A stretch of DNA of 64,000 nucleotides from DAOTTY01 sp964451095 (lineage in GTDB: Bacteria; Chloroflexota; Anaerolineae; Aggregatilineales; Phototrophicaceae), in NCBI GenBank assembly GCA_964451095.1, contig CAYVGI010000001.1, forward strand, positions 1-64,000. Reading direction: 5' to 3'. This document shows positions 33,503-42,370 of this stretch, piece by piece (positions within the stretch are counted from its first letter, which is position 1; each line of letters starts with the position of its first letter). The translations under genes were made by a program, and so were the position numbers. The notes under the pieces are model-generated. The model ran no database searches and was not told the DNA's origin. It saw only the letters and a list, made by a program, of their open reading frames with translations.

Positions 33503-34807
33503 ATGCACGTACTCATTGGTCTTCTCATCACCCCACTTATTGGAATATTGCGCGGGCGTAACCCCGCCAACGCCGCGATTATTGGTGTTTTCACTGGGCT
33601 TATTGGTTTAATTATTAACACGTATATACCGGTGCCTTTTGCTGGCGCGTTAGAACCCGGCATGAGCGGTGTGCTCGGTACGAGCCTCACCGGGTGGGCA
33701 CTGCACTACGGCACGATACTGCTTGTTGTGCTGTGGGTGGCGCTGCCACAGCAAATGGACGAGTACGCCTGGGTCGATCTTTTTATTAATGGAATCCGGG
33801 TCGTCATCATCCTGCTGGTTGTCATCGGTGCGGGAATTACGATATTTTTCACGCAGCAGTTCACCGGAGAGCAGTGGATTAGTCTGGTTATCTCCGGGTT
33901 GGCGCAGGGCAGCATTTACGCGCTCATTGCACTGGGGTACACGCTGGTGTATGGCATTCTGCTCATGATTAACTTTGCGCACGGTGAGGTGTACATGGCG
34001 GGTGCGTTTTCTGCGTACTTCCTGGCAGCGTATTTCGACCGCATCGGCTTTTTGAACAGTGCGCCGTGGCTGGCAGTCCCGCTGTTGATGGTGTTTGCGG
34101 GGTTAATTTCTATGTCGATTGCGGTGCTGCTGGAGCGCATCGCGTATCGCCCGCTGCGAGGGGCACCACGGCTCGTGCCGTTGATTACTGCTATTGGCGC
34201 GTCTTTCTTCTTGCAATATACCTTCCGGGGGCTGTATGGGTCGGGGTTTAAGGCATACCCGACCGTTGATGCGCTGTCCACGTCCTTTACTGTGGGCACT
34301 TTGTCTATCCCAGTGAGCCAGGTTGCGGTGTTTTTCTCCGCGCTGGTGCTGATGTTTGGGCTGTACTGGCTGGTAGAGCGCACCAAAATCGGCAAGGCGA
34401 TGCGTGCTGTGTCCGAGAACAAAGAGGTTTCGGCGTTGATGGGTATCGACATCGACCGTGTTATTATGTTCACGTTTGCGATTGGCGGTTTGCTGGCAGG
34501 TGCGGCGGGGGTCATCAACGGTATGTACCGCCCGCAGGGTGTGAACTTCTTCATGGGCTTCATTCCGGGCATTAAGGCGTTTACGGCAGCGGTGCTGGGC
34601 GGTATCGGTAACATTTTGGGTGCTATGGTAGGTGGGCTGTTCCTCGGCGTTGTGGAAGCGGTCGGTCCGAACCTTGTGCTCACGGGGCTGGGCATTGATG
34701 GCGCAAACCAGCTTAAGGACGTGATCGCATTTACAATGCTTGTGTTGGTGCTCATCTTCCGCCCACAGGGTATTTTGGGCGAACGACTGGCAGAGAAGAA
34801 GGCGTAG
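33503..34807 (+). CDS. livH: Branched-chain amino-acid type ABC permease (LivH-like) with N-terminal extension
   Basis: A 434-residue membrane permease. The LivH core begins near residue 130 (LVISGLAQGSIYALIALGYTLVYGILLMINFAHGEVYM) and runs to the end with the coupling segment ENKEVSALMGIDIDRVI. About 125 extra residues precede it, including three or four hydrophobic segments (LIGLLITPLIGIL, AAIIGVFTGLIGLIINTYI, YGTILLVVLWVAL, VVIILLVVIGAGI). LivH proteins are normally about 290-300 residues, so the added membrane module is unusual. Next gene starts 11 bases downstream. Confidence 0.92.
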   Translation: MHVLIGLLITPLIGILRGRNPANAAIIGVFTGLIGLIINTYIPVPFAGALEPGMSGVLGTSLTGWALHYGTILLVVLWVALPQQMDEYAWVDLFINGIRVVIILLVVIGAGITIFFTQQFTGEQWISLVISGLAQGSIYALIALGYTLVYGILLMINFAHGEVYMAGAFSAYFLAAYFDRIGFLNSAPWLAVPLLMVFAGLISMSIAVLLERIAYRPLRGAPRLVPLITAIGASFFLQYTFRGLYGSGFKAYPTVDALSTSFTVGTLSIPVSQVAVFFSALVLMFGLYWLVERTKIGKAMRAVSENKEVSALMGIDIDRVIMFTFAIGGLLAGAAGVINGMYRPQGVNFFMGFIPGIKAFTAAVLGGIGNILGAMVGGLFLGVVEAVGPNLVLTGLGIDGANQLKDVIAFTMLVLVLIFRPQGILGERLAEKKA

Positions 34808-34818
34808 GGAGCAACACT

Positions 34819-36648
34819 ATGGCACAGGGCACACTAGAGAGAACACAGGTCGCGCAAGCGCAAATGACGTGGAACTGGCAACCGCTTGTGCGGGCGGCGT
34901 TGATTGCCGGGATCATTGTGGTGTACACGTCTGCCGTTGGGATGGTAGAAACATTTAATGAGCGCGAAGTGGTGCGCGATTGGCTCACGCTGGGGCAGAT
35001 TATCCTGTTTGCGCCCGCAATCATCGCGGGGTATGTAACTGCGAGGCGGGCAAAGGCAGATGGGCAGTCCGTTTTAACCCTGCTGCTGAACGGCGCGTTT
35101 GTGGGTGCGGTTTCTGCGGTGCCTGTACTGGTGCTTATACTCATCGGCAGCACGCTGGATATTCGCGATATATTCGTCAACATCTCGCGCCAGTTGATGG
35201 AAATTTTGACGTTCGACAACGAAAGCAGACTGTTGGGCAGTCTGATGTTCGTGATTTTCGCAATGCTCGGTAGTCTGTTTGGCACTGCGTTGATCTTGCT
35301 GCCAGAACGCCCCCGACAGGCTTTACTGACGGGCATCGGTGTGGTTATCGGTGTAGGGCTGCTTGGAGAATTGGTCACACTAGTTTTGCGCCAGTTTGTG
35401 CCCAGGGATGCGATTGAGCTGGTGTTCCGGCGCGACGAGCTGAAGCTTGTGGGTGCGGTGGGCATCTTTTTGCTAACCACGTTGCTGACGGGGTTATGGA
35501 TCTACAATGCGCAGACGATCCGCAGCAGCTACCACAGCCTGCCGAGCGGTCGCCAGCAAACAGTACAGCGCAGCGGTGCGACTGCACTGGGTATTTTCCT
35601 GCTGGTGTTGCCCTGGCTGGTAGGCACGTTCCTTAGCGAAGTGATCAACAACATTGGGCTGTATATCCTGATGGGGTTGGGGCTGAATATCGCTATCGGC
35701 TTGGCGGGACTGCTGGATTTGGGCTATGTGACGAACTTTGCTGTGGGTGCCTATGTGATGGGCGTGCTCACATCGACAGGTCCGCTTGGCATTGAGGAAA
35801 AGCTAGGCGTGGGTGTGTTTAACTTCTGGCTGGTGCTGCCCGTAAGCTTGCTGGTGGCGATGTTTACCGGGTTTATCTTCGCGGTGCCCGTACTGCGAAT
35901 GCGCGGCGACTACCTGGCAATTGCAACGCTTGGCTTTGGCGAGATTATCGGCAAGCTCGCCCTTTCCGATGCGCTGCGCCCGGTAATTGGTGGTGCGCAG
36001 GGCGTACTGTTTATTCCAAACCCAGAGTTTGCCTTTTTGACCGGGACACCGCTCGAATGGCTGAATGAGCTTGCTGTGGTGGACAGTCCAGAGGAGTTCT
36101 ACTACATCATCTTGGCGGCGTGTGCGCTGGCGCTGTTTGTGTCTATACGCATTAACAACTCGCGTGTTGGTCGCCAGTGGATGTCCATTCGGGAGGACGA
36201 AGACGTCGCATCGGCAATGGGTATTGATACCGCACGCTCCAAGTTGCTGGCATTTACCCTTAGTGCGGCTACCGGTGGGCTTGCTGGGGCGATTTTTGCG
36301 GCACGCTTGGGCACTATTTTCCCGAACAGCTTTAACGTGTTGGTGTCTATCAACGTGCTAAGCCTGATTATCGTTGGCGGTATGGGCAGTATTCCGGGCA
36401 TTGTGGTTGGTGCAGTTGTACTGATTGGCTTGCCAGAGCTACTGCGCGAGTTCTCGGAGTTCCGGTTCCTGCTGTACGGGGCGCTGCTAGTGTTCATGAT
36501 GGTGTCGCGTCCAGAGGGGTTGTGGCCGTCGCAGGTTATGCGCCGGGAGATAAGATCTGAGGATGAGGATGACCCGTTGCGGGGGGGCGGTGGAGATGAA
36601 TCCGCGCCCAACTCAGGGTCATCAGACAGTGAAGCAACGGTCAAGTAG
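34819..36648 (+). CDS. livM: Branched-chain amino-acid type ABC permease (LivM-like) with N-terminal extension
   Basis: A 609-residue permease. The LivM core starts near residue 270 (YILMGLGLNIAIGLAGLLDLGYVTNFAVGAYVMG) and contains LRMRGDYLAIATLGFGEI and the coupling helix REDEDVASAMGIDTARSKLLAFTLSA. The first 270 residues add several hydrophobic segments with charged loops. The C-terminus ends in an acidic Gly/Ser-rich tail. As with its LivH partner, the extra N-terminal membrane part is not typical (LivM is usually 320-420 residues). GGGAG precedes the ATG. Confidence 0.92.
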   Translation: MAQGTLERTQVAQAQMTWNWQPLVRAALIAGIIVVYTSAVGMVETFNEREVVRDWLTLGQIILFAPAIIAGYVTARRAKADGQSVLTLLLNGAFVGAVSAVPVLVLILIGSTLDIRDIFVNISRQLMEILTFDNESRLLGSLMFVIFAMLGSLFGTALILLPERPRQALLTGIGVVIGVGLLGELVTLVLRQFVPRDAIELVFRRDELKLVGAVGIFLLTTLLTGLWIYNAQTIRSSYHSLPSGRQQTVQRSGATALGIFLLVLPWLVGTFLSEVINNIGLYILMGLGLNIAIGLAGLLDLGYVTNFAVGAYVMGVLTSTGPLGIEEKLGVGVFNFWLVLPVSLLVAMFTGFIFAVPVLRMRGDYLAIATLGFGEIIGKLALSDALRPVIGGAQGVLFIPNPEFAFLTGTPLEWLNELAVVDSPEEFYYIILAACALALFVSIRINNSRVGRQWMSIREDEDVASAMGIDTARSKLLAFTLSAATGGLAGAIFAARLGTIFPNSFNVLVSINVLSLIIVGGMGSIPGIVVGAVVLIGLPELLREFSEFRFLLYGALLVFMMVSRPEGLWPSQVMRREIRSEDEDDPLRGGGGDESAPNSGSSDSEATVK

Positions 36649-36659
36649 AGGAGGACGAT

Positions 36660-37478
36660 ATGGCTGAGCAAAACACACACGATAACGGCGATTACATCCT
36701 CGTAGCCGATGGCATGACCAAGCGCTTTGGCGGGCTGACCGCAGTCGATCATCTGGATGTGCGTATCCCACGCAAGTCGATCTCCAGCATCATCGGTCCG
36801 AACGGTGCGGGTAAGACAACGTTTTTTAACTGCATTACCGGGTTTTACCAGATTGACGAGGGCGCTGTTTTGTTCGACGGTGGCGTGATGAACGGGCGGT
36901 CTGTCGACCAGATTACGCGGGCAGGCATCGCCCGCACTTTCCAGAACATTCGCCTGTTCAGCAATATGACGGTCATCGAAAACGTCATGGTGGGGCAGGA
37001 GGCGTACCTGCGCTCCAGTTGGTTGGGTGCGATTTTGGGACTGCCGTACACAAGGCAGGAGAACAAACGATCCGAAGAGCGGGCGCGGGAACTGCTGGAC
37101 TTTGTGGGGCTGCTGGGCAAGGGCGACTACATTGCGAAAAACCTGCCCTATGGTGACCAACGTCGCCTTGAGATTGCGCGGGCGCTTGCGAGCAAACCAC
37201 GACTTATCCTGCTGGATGAGCCGACGGCGGGCATGAACCCGCGTGAAACCGCGCAGACGACAGAGTTCATCCGGCGGCTGCGGGATGAACTGGACATTAC
37301 CGTGGTGTTGATTGAACACGACATGCGGGTGGTGATGGGCATCTCTGAGCAGATTACTGTGCTGGACTATGGCAAGAAGATCGCTGAGGGGTTGCCACAG
37401 GACATCCAGAGTGACACGAATGTGATTGAGGCGTACCTGGGGCGAGGTGCCGCTGCAAGCTCTACCATTGAGATCTAA
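36660..37478 (+). CDS. livG: Branched-chain amino-acid type ABC ATPase LivG
   Basis: A 272-residue ATPase. Walker A GPNGAGKTTFFN, Q-loop RTFQNIRLF, the LivG-specific insert after it (MVGQEAYLRSSWLGAILG), an ABC signature reduced to LPYGDQRRLEIARAL, Walker B LILLDEPTAGMNP and switch His VLIEHDMRVV. A perfect Shine-Dalgarno AGGAGG lies ahead of the ATG. It pairs with LivF to drive the LivHM channel. Confidence 0.96.
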   Translation: MAEQNTHDNGDYILVADGMTKRFGGLTAVDHLDVRIPRKSISSIIGPNGAGKTTFFNCITGFYQIDEGAVLFDGGVMNGRSVDQITRAGIARTFQNIRLFSNMTVIENVMVGQEAYLRSSWLGAILGLPYTRQENKRSEERARELLDFVGLLGKGDYIAKNLPYGDQRRLEIARALASKPRLILLDEPTAGMNPRETAQTTEFIRRLRDELDITVVLIEHDMRVVMGISEQITVLDYGKKIAEGLPQDIQSDTNVIEAYLGRGAAASSTIEI

Positions 37479-37507
37479 ACGGGCATTAAACGACGAGAGG
37501 ATTTGTT

Positions 37508-38221
37508 ATGTCACTGTTGGAAGTTCAGGATGTGCACACCTACTACGGCAAAATCCACGCGCTCAAGGGGATTTCATTTACGGTAGAGCCGGGCGAGGTG
37601 GTGACGCTCATCGGCGGTAATGGGGCGGGGAAAACAACAACCTTACGAACTGTTGCCGGGCTAATGAACCCTCGTGTGGGCGGTGTGTACTTTGACGGTG
37701 AGGAAGTGGGGCGTAAGCGGGCAGACTACTTGGTGCGCAAGGGCGTTTCCCTGGTGCCAGAGGGGCGCGGTGTGTTCGCTAAGCTCACCGTGCAGGAGAA
37801 CCTGGAGATGGGTGCCTTCCAGCGGAATGACCGGGCGGGCATTGAACGAGATCTGAAAAGCTCCTATGAGTTGTTCCCGCGCTTGGGAGAGCGTAAGCGC
37901 CAGCTTGCGGGCACGATGAGCGGCGGTGAACAGCAGATGCTAGCAATGGCACGGGCGTTAATGTCCAAGCCGAGGCTGCTGCTGCTGGATGAGCCGTCGA
38001 TGGGGCTGGCACCTGTGCTGGTGGAGACGATCTTCGACACGATTGAGCGGATTAATCAGGAGGGGGTAACGGTGCTGCTGGTGGAACAGAACGCGCATAT
38101 GGCGTTGCAGGTTGCCACCCGTGGCTATGTGATCCAGACAGGTGAAATTGTGCTGGCAGATGACGCAGATGTTCTGCGTAAAGACCCGACGGTTCAAAAA
38201 GCGTACCTGGGCATTAACTGA
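37508..38221 (+). CDS. livF: Branched-chain amino-acid type ABC ATPase LivF
   Basis: A 237-residue ATPase of normal LivF length. Walker A GGNGAGKTTT, Q-loop-equivalent VPEGRGVF (the hallmark of LivF), signature MSGGEQQMLAMARAL, Walker B LLLLDEPSMGLAP and switch His replaced as usual by VEQNAH. It overlaps the following ornithine-cyclodeaminase-like gene by one base (TGATG), so both are coupled. Confidence 0.97.
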   Translation: MSLLEVQDVHTYYGKIHALKGISFTVEPGEVVTLIGGNGAGKTTTLRTVAGLMNPRVGGVYFDGEEVGRKRADYLVRKGVSLVPEGRGVFAKLTVQENLEMGAFQRNDRAGIERDLKSSYELFPRLGERKRQLAGTMSGGEQQMLAMARALMSKPRLLLLDEPSMGLAPVLVETIFDTIERINQEGVTVLLVEQNAHMALQVATRGYVIQTGEIVLADDADVLRKDPTVQKAYLGIN

Positions 38222-39207
38222 TGCCGGGCACGGTGCGCTTTTTGTCTGCCGGGGATATGCGGCACGCCTTGCCGATGAAGGATGCCGTGGACGGCATGAA
38301 GCGAGCATACGCCCAGCTTTCTGCCGGGAAAGCGGTGACGCCGCTGCGTGGGCGTGTTCAGTCCAATGGCACGACGTTGGTGATGCCCGCATATGTCGGT
38401 GATACGGGTGATCTTGCGGTGAAGGTTGTGTCCGTCTTCCCCACCAACATTGAGCGTAACCTGCCCACAATCTTCGCACTGGTGCTTGTTCTGGATTCTG
38501 CAACGGGGCAACCGCTTGCGCTGATGGAGGGCGGATCGTTGACGGCGATCCGTACCGGGGCTGGGGGGGGTGCCGCGACGGATGTGCTGGCAAACGCAGA
38601 TGCGTCCATCGTCGCTATTATTGGCAGTGGGGTGCAAGCGAAGACCCAGCTAGAGGCAGTGTGCGCCGTCCGAGATGTGCAGCAGGTTCGGGTGTACAGC
38701 CGGACCACTGCGAATGCCGAGCGATTTGCTGAGGAGATGGCGGGGCAGGGTGCCGTTCCGTCAGATGTGGTGGCGGTGCCGGACGCAAAAAGCGCGGTAG
38801 CGGACGCAGACATCGTGTGTGCGGCGACTACATCGGCAACGCCTGTGTTTGACGGCGACGACCTAAGACCGGGAACGCATGTGAATGCTGTTGGCTCGTT
38901 TACGCCCCAGATGCAAGAGGTAGATGCCACAACAATTATGCGGTCGTTGGTCACGGTGGACTCCCGCGCGGCGGTGATGGCAGAGGCAGGGGATTTGCTG
39001 GTGCCGTTGGAATCCGGCGAGATTACAGAGTCTCACATACATGCTGAGATCGGCGAGATCATCAATGGAACGCGCCCAGGGCGCACCTCACCCCAGCAGA
39101 TCACGTACTTTAAGTCGGTTGGGGTGGCGGTTCAGGACGCGGTTGCGGCAGGGATTGCACTCCGTGTTGCAGAAAAAGATGACCTGGGTACGCTGTTAGA
39201 CCTCTAG
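38221..39207 (+). CDS. Ornithine cyclodeaminase / mu-crystallin family NAD(P)-dependent enzyme
   Basis: A 328-residue Rossmann enzyme. The substrate part has RGRVQSNGTTLVMPAY with the conserved Arg, then VKVVSVFPTN and LALMEGGSLTAIRTGA. The nucleotide-binding motif is IIGSGVQAKTQLEA (G-x-G-x2-A), followed by DADIVCAATTSATPVF and VNAVGSFTPQMQEVD. Family members deaminate ornithine to proline, reduce ketimines or oxidise alanine. Its place as the last gene of an amino-acid importer operon suggests it catabolises or modifies an imported amino acid. The exact reaction is open. It converges with the minus-strand gene at 39204; the stop codons share the palindrome CTAG. Confidence 0.92.
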   Translation: MPGTVRFLSAGDMRHALPMKDAVDGMKRAYAQLSAGKAVTPLRGRVQSNGTTLVMPAYVGDTGDLAVKVVSVFPTNIERNLPTIFALVLVLDSATGQPLALMEGGSLTAIRTGAGGGAATDVLANADASIVAIIGSGVQAKTQLEAVCAVRDVQQVRVYSRTTANAERFAEEMAGQGAVPSDVVAVPDAKSAVADADIVCAATTSATPVFDGDDLRPGTHVNAVGSFTPQMQEVDATTIMRSLVTVDSRAAVMAEAGDLLVPLESGEITESHIHAEIGEIINGTRPGRTSPQQITYFKSVGVAVQDAVAAGIALRVAEKDDLGTLLDL

Positions 39208-40319
39208 GGCTGGTTCACCCAATCGGCGGTATATTGTGCTGCCTCCACTGGATAGTGCTTGATAATCAGGTTAGGGATTATTTTTTCCTCTAGCAAGCGC
39301 AGGCTGCCCGCCGCGCCTATTCCCGCCAGATGAACAACCATCGGGTTTTCTAGCGCATTTTCGTATAGCCAATTCAATAGATACTGTGTGGTTTCCTCCG
39401 CTGTAGGGACACTGCAAAAGAGGTGCAGTAGCGTCAGTGTGTTATCACTACGGGTTGCGGTGAAAACGGCGGTTGTCAGCGTGTCTGCATCGTAGTGGTT
39501 GCCGATCTCAAGCGTGTTTGCGGGCAGCACGCTGTCGCCGTAGCGCAAGATATTGATGCCGTCCATGAGTTTAAGGCACATGCCTGCGTCGTTAGTGATG
39601 ATGCTGATAGGTGCGCTGCGGTGTGTGTGGAAGATGTTGTTTGCCATGGTGTGCGTCTGGTTTTCCGGCATGTGGTTGTTGGCAAGCTGCCCTAGCAAAT
39701 GCCCCTGACGGTAGAGCGCGTAATCGTCAATTGTCATCTGCGCCTGCAACACTGTGAACTCGCCTTGGGCATCCGCAGTCAGTGAGTCCAGACGCAGCAA
39801 CGCAGCATCGCTGGCAATGTAGCACTCCAACAGTTTTTGCATGATGTTCGCAAATGTGCGCCAGTACTCACGTGGGAGGTTGATGTCGCTAGCGATGTCG
39901 CGCATCTGGTACTCACGTACGCCCAGGAAGACGTTGATTTGTTTGTGCGCTTGCATGGCTTGGTTGCTCCAGTGAGTGACCTGCAACATGAGCTTGCCCG
40001 TGATGTAATCGGTGCGGATTTGGGCGCTGAGGTTGATCTGCGAAGGTTGCCATGGCTCCGCAGTTAGGCTTCGCGTAGTCAGTGATGATGTGTCATGCTG
40101 TTCTAGGAAAGCGGTAAGCAACGCTTCGGTTTGGGGATGATCGACACGCAGGGTAATTGCGTCATCATCGGCGGAAATGATGACATAGTCTTTGATGTTG
40201 TGCTCATGGAGTGTTTTCACGATGCTGTGCGCGTCCCTGTCGCTGAGTGGGACTTCCGCACGTATTTGAACGCCAAAGTGGCTGAGCAACTGCTTGGTAT
40301 CGTAGCTGGAAAGCTTCAT
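39204..40319 (-). CDS. Degenerate succinyl-CoA synthetase beta-subunit-like (ATP-grasp) protein
   Basis: A 371-residue protein whose outline follows SucC. The N-terminus MKLSSYDTKQLLSHFGVQI mirrors the SucC opening. Around the middle it has DDYALYRQGHLLGQL, like the SucC segment after the Mg-binding site. The C-terminal CoA-ligase part includes NDAGMCLKLMDGINILRYGDSVLPANTLEIG and LLHLFCSVPTAEETTQYLLNWL, corresponding to the GGxA(N/D)FLDVGG and NIFGG regions. Several signature glycines and metal ligands are missing, so enzymatic activity is doubtful. There is no alpha subunit (sucD) beside it. It lies 14 bases after the DUF503 gene in the same direction. Function unknown. Confidence 0.7.
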   Translation of the reverse strand: MKLSSYDTKQLLSHFGVQIRAEVPLSDRDAHSIVKTLHEHNIKDYVIISADDDAITLRVDHPQTEALLTAFLEQHDTSSLTTRSLTAEPWQPSQINLSAQIRTDYITGKLMLQVTHWSNQAMQAHKQINVFLGVREYQMRDIASDINLPREYWRTFANIMQKLLECYIASDAALLRLDSLTADAQGEFTVLQAQMTIDDYALYRQGHLLGQLANNHMPENQTHTMANNIFHTHRSAPISIITNDAGMCLKLMDGINILRYGDSVLPANTLEIGNHYDADTLTTAVFTATRSDNTLTLLHLFCSVPTAEETTQYLLNWLYENALENPMVVHLAGIGAAGSLRLLEEKIIPNLIIKHYPVEAAQYTADWVNQP

Positions 40320-40333
40320 ATTTTTGGGACTGA

Positions 40334-40624
40334 CTATATCAGTTCGATATCTTCCTGGGTAATTTGTGCCTGCGGATAGCTTTCTTCGATGAAGGATAAA
40401 GCGTTGCGCAGCACCCGTTCCGAGTGTTTGCCCTCGTTACTCACCGTGACAAATGCAATTTGCGCGGACTGTACTTTATCGTGGTAGTCAATCTCCGCTG
40501 CGGAGACGTTGTACTGATTGTGCAGTTTATTGATGATGGATTTGATGACGCGACGCTTGTCTTTTAGCGATTGCGACTCCGGTAAGTATAAAGTGATTGT
40601 ACAAAGACCAATATGTGCTGTCAT
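40334..40624 (-). CDS. DUF503 (YlxP-like) protein
   Basis: A 96-residue protein of the DUF503/YlxP family. Characteristic parts are IGLCTITLYLPESQSLKDKRRVIKSIINKL, followed by YNVSAAEIDYHDKVQSAQIAFVTVSNE. In many bacteria the gene lies near rbfA or nusA and its role is not established. Here it heads a two-gene minus-strand unit with the SucC-like gene. It is divergent from the LysM operon. Confidence 0.9.
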   Translation of the reverse strand: MTAHIGLCTITLYLPESQSLKDKRRVIKSIINKLHNQYNVSAAEIDYHDKVQSAQIAFVTVSNEGKHSERVLRNALSFIEESYPQAQITQEDIELI

Positions 40625-40685
40625 TTCGCGTAGTCACATACATATACTAGTGCTGGCATGGTAGTGGATAGTAGGCGAAATTGGT

Positions 40686-40762
40686 ATGGCGCTCATCATC
40701 ATCGGTACAAACGCTTGAGGCAACAATACGAACGTGTACACAACCACGATGATAAGCGCCAT
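40686..40762. repeat. Long interrupted inverted repeat in the DUF503-LysM intergenic region
   Basis: ATGGCGCT (40686-40693) with the following ATCATC pairs with GATGAT and AGCGCCAT (40755-40762): 14 paired bases with one mismatch and a loop of about 50 bases. It lies in the 240-base divergent gap (40625-40864), which contains no other gene. It could be an operator region with two distant half-sites or an RNA stem. Confidence 0.45.
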
Positions 40763-40784
40763 CGGTACCTGCTCGTGGATGGAT

Positions 40785-40814
40785 TTGTCATAGGGAATTG
40801 GGTTGTGGTAGACT
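40785..40814 (+). promoter_or_regulatory. Promoter of the LysM / M23 / GH31 operon
   Basis: TTGTCA at 40785-40790 and TAGACT at 40809-40814, 18 bases apart, about 50 bases before the LysM gene. It lies downstream of the inverted repeat above. Confidence 0.5.
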
Positions 40815-40864
40815 CCCACTATATTTCAGGGTTCCGGGCGACCCACTACTCTCCGGGGGTATTC

Positions 40865-42370
40865 ATGAAAAAGCTGCTATGGTACACGCCTGTAGCAATC
40901 GTTCTCACAGTTGCTGCACTCATCTCAGTTACATTTGCACAGTCAGATAACCTGCTGACCAACCCTGGCTATGAAGAACCCTACACCGACGAAGGCGGCA
41001 ACCCGTCTCGGCAGGTTGCGAACGGTTGGGATGCCTGGAACGTGCAGCGCACAGCGGACGAGCCTGATTTCCAGAACACGCAGCCGGAGTATTCCGAAGC
41101 AGACCGCGCTGACCGTGTGCGTTCCGGCGGGAATGCGCAGCAGTTTGAGTCGTTCTTCGCAACGCATACGGGTGGGGTTTTCCAGGTAGTGCCCAGCGTG
41201 GGTGCTGGCAACGAAGTCACATTCGGGGTGTATGTGTGGGTATGGTCATCTAGCTTGGATGACGAAGATGTGAGTGAGAACGACGGCGATGTCATCATTG
41301 ACGTGGGTATTGACCCGACTGGTGGCACTGACGGTACCAGCGGAGACATTATCTGGTCTGTTGGGCAGGAACAATACGATGCGTACAACCTGTATACGGT
41401 GTCTGCCATTACGGAGGCGGATACGATTTCGGTATGGGTGCGCTCGCGGGTGGGCTTCCCTGTTAAGACGAGCCGGATATATCTGGATGATTCCTTCCTG
41501 ACGGTGGAGGGTGACGGTCCTGCAACGGATGAGCCAACCGAAACTGAGGAAGCGACTGACGAAACAGTTGAGCCAGCAACCACCGTTGCTCCAAGCCCCA
41601 CTCCGGACACGGTGGAGGAGATTACACCTAGCCCGGTAACGCCAACCACACCACCGATCTCGGATGAGTTCCCGGATACGATTACGCATGTTGTGCAGCG
41701 CGGCGACACGGTTTCTGCATTGGCGACACGCTACAGCAGTTCTGTCACGGCGATACAGCAGGCAAACGGGTTAAACACCTCCTCGCTGATCTTTGTGGGG
41801 CAGAGCCTTGTTGTTCCCGTTCCGGCAGGCACCAATATCACTGCTACGCCAACGCCAACATCGGTTGTGATTGTTATTACGGCGACCCCAAGCACAAACG
41901 TCACCGCGATTCCGCCAACATCGGTTCCAACCCAGGTAGTCGGCAACACGTATATTGTGCAGCCCGGCGATACGCTCACGAGTATTGCACGCCGCTTTAA
42001 CACCACTGCTGCTGCGCTGGCGCAGCTAAACGGCATAGTGAACCAGAACCGCATCTTCACGGGACAGACGCTCGTGGTACCGACTGGGGCGGTCGTGCCG
42101 ACGCCAATCCCTGTGATTACTGCAACACCCATCTCTGCTGTGACAGCGATCCCCGTGATAACCACGACGCCGATCCCTGCTGTGACGGCAGTACCTGTGA
42201 TAACCGCGACGCCAATCCCGCAGGGACCGCGCATTTATGTGGTGCAGCCAGGGGACAACTTGTTCCGTGTGTCGTTGCTGTTCAATGTTTCAGTATCTGA
42301 TCTCATTCGTGCGAACGGCATTGTCAACGCGAATCGCATCTTCACTGGACAGCAACTAATCATCCCATGA
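40865..42370 (+). CDS. Exported triple-LysM protein
   Basis: A 501-residue secreted or surface protein. I start it at ATG 40865 (MKKLLWYTPVAIVLTVAALISVTFAQ), which gives a clean signal peptide; the frame is open 207 bases further upstream but that part covers the promoter and inverted repeat. The N-terminal mature domain (about 27-215) begins NLLTNPGYEEPY and looks like a beta-sandwich carbohydrate-binding domain. Thr/Pro-rich spacers then separate three LysM repeats (THVVQRGDTVSALATRY, YIVQPGDTLTSIARRF and IYVVQPGDNLFRVSLLF), which bind peptidoglycan or other GlcNAc polymers. It overlaps the DUF192 gene by four bases. Probable cell-envelope role. Confidence 0.9.
   Translation: MKKLLWYTPVAIVLTVAALISVTFAQSDNLLTNPGYEEPYTDEGGNPSRQVANGWDAWNVQRTADEPDFQNTQPEYSEADRADRVRSGGNAQQFESFFATHTGGVFQVVPSVGAGNEVTFGVYVWVWSSSLDDEDVSENDGDVIIDVGIDPTGGTDGTSGDIIWSVGQEQYDAYNLYTVSAITEADTISVWVRSRVGFPVKTSRIYLDDSFLTVEGDGPATDEPTETEEATDETVEPATTVAPSPTPDTVEEITPSPVTPTTPPISDEFPDTITHVVQRGDTVSALATRYSSSVTAIQQANGLNTSSLIFVGQSLVVPVPAGTNITATPTPTSVVIVITATPSTNVTAIPPTSVPTQVVGNTYIVQPGDTLTSIARRFNTTAAALAQLNGIVNQNRIFTGQTLVVPTGAVVPTPIPVITATPISAVTAIPVITTTPIPAVTAVPVITATPIPQGPRIYVVQPGDNLFRVSLLFNVSVSDLIRANGIVNANRIFTGQQLIIP
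42101..42220 (+). repeat. In-frame tandem repeat coding for TPIPAVTAIPVITT-like units
   Basis: About two and a half copies of a 42-base unit inside the LysM gene, coding for a Thr/Pro/Val-rich spacer of 14-residue steps between the second and third LysM. Such repeats can vary in number between strains and adjust the spacing between wall-binding domains. Confidence 0.7.

Noticed and set aside
33916..34755. 279-codon minus-strand open frame opposite livH
   Set aside because: Ser/Thr/Pro-rich composition arises from the complement of hydrophobic permease codons.
36102..37319. 405-codon minus-strand open frame spanning livM and livG
   Set aside because: It crosses the boundary of two clear ABC genes on the other strand, and has no recognisable domain or ribosome-binding site.
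42101..42220. Tandem repeats as a CRISPR array
   Set aside because: The repeats are in frame within the LysM gene and lack unique spacers; they code for a Thr/Pro linker.
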